In this document: one piece after another, positions 5,008 through 5,105 of the stretch
Numbering within the stretch: position 1 is the first letter of the stretch
How the letters are laid out: the number at the start of each line of letters is the position of its first letter
Source: JACIWB01 sp038818725
GTDB taxonomy: Archaea > Thermoplasmatota > E2 > UBA202 > JdFR-43
Length of the DNA stretch: 5,105 bases
Direction: 5' to 3'
Assembly: GCA_038818725.1 (NCBI GenBank)
Contig: JAWAYL010000057.1
Span: forward strand, 1-5,105
Translations under genes and position numbers: made by a program
The notes under the pieces: model-generated
The model's database searches: none
What the model saw: only the letters and a program-made list of their open reading frames with translations
Told to the model about the DNA's origin: nothing

Positions 5008-5105
5008 TGCTTTGTTGAACAATTAGTGAAAGGTTCTTCTTTTCACTAATTCGTGGGAAAAGAAGATTAATTTTACAAACTGTCTTTGTTTTAGTTGTTT
5101 CTCCA
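5008..5105 (-). repeat. IS end, right arm of the inverted repeat pair (runs off the window)
   Basis: On the minus strand this repeats the transposase 3' end seen at 234-290: 5105-5082 matches 234-257 and 5038-5008 matches 260-290, both without a mismatch. Between the blocks this copy has 43 bases where the left copy has 2. The match reaches the last base of the window, so the element continues outside. In this copy the frame from the GE codons stays open through NLSLIVQQS, unlike the left one. Confidence 0.8.
5021..5051. repeat. Perfect 11-base hairpin within the right IS end
   Basis: AATTAGTGAAA at 5021-5031 pairs with TTTCACTAATT at 5041-5051 around a 9-base loop. The left IS copy has only one of the two arms, because the segment holding the other arm is missing there. 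Confidence 0.7.

Noticed and set aside
1..5105. CRISPR arrays, tRNA, rRNA or riboswitches
   Set aside because: No regularly spaced direct repeats, no tRNA-like cloverleaf with a TTCRANY-type arm and no rRNA-like sequence were seen on either strand.

Overview
The window looks like a piece of an AT-rich archaeal genome. The support is a class I (archaeal-type) lysyl-tRNA synthetase, TATA-like boxes about 22-31 bases ahead of start codons, at least two genes that look leaderless or nearly so, and a ubiquitin-like gene set with Rpn11-like and E2-like proteins of the kind described in archaea. An uncultivated euryarchaeal or Thermoplasmatota lineage is my best guess, but the sequence alone does not fix the taxon.

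Layout, left to right. Bases 1-309 hold the broken 3' end of an IS5-like transposase. A fused glutamate formiminotransferase / formimidoyl-THF cyclodeaminase gene follows (333-1817, +). A tight three-gene operon comes next on the same strand: a ubiquitin-like protein (1837-2094), an E2-like conjugating enzyme (2070-2576) and an Rpn11-like JAMM peptidase (2569-3192), each overlapping the next. A class I lysS gene (3174-4709, -) converges on the operon and overlaps its last 19 bases. The right flank (4710-5105) holds the lysS promoter, a possible second transposase relic, and an inverted copy of the IS end seen on the left.

The centrepiece is the Ubl-E2-JAB operon. The ubiquitin-like protein has a beta-grasp pattern and a Gly-Gly pair at residues 76-77, followed by an 8-residue tail that would have to be removed before conjugation. 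The E2 has an HPN motif and a candidate catalytic Cys102. The JAMM protein has the full metal-binding set (E88, H150, H152, S160, D163) and is a natural candidate both for maturing the precursor and for deconjugation. No E1 or RING E3 lies in the window, so activation must rely on a gene elsewhere or on a different mechanism. The flanking metabolic and translation genes show no evident functional link to this system.

The core, about 4.7 kb, sits between inward-facing inverted copies of the same IS end. The right copy runs off the window edge. This may mean either a real IS-bounded segment or a contig that ends where a repeat blocked assembly.
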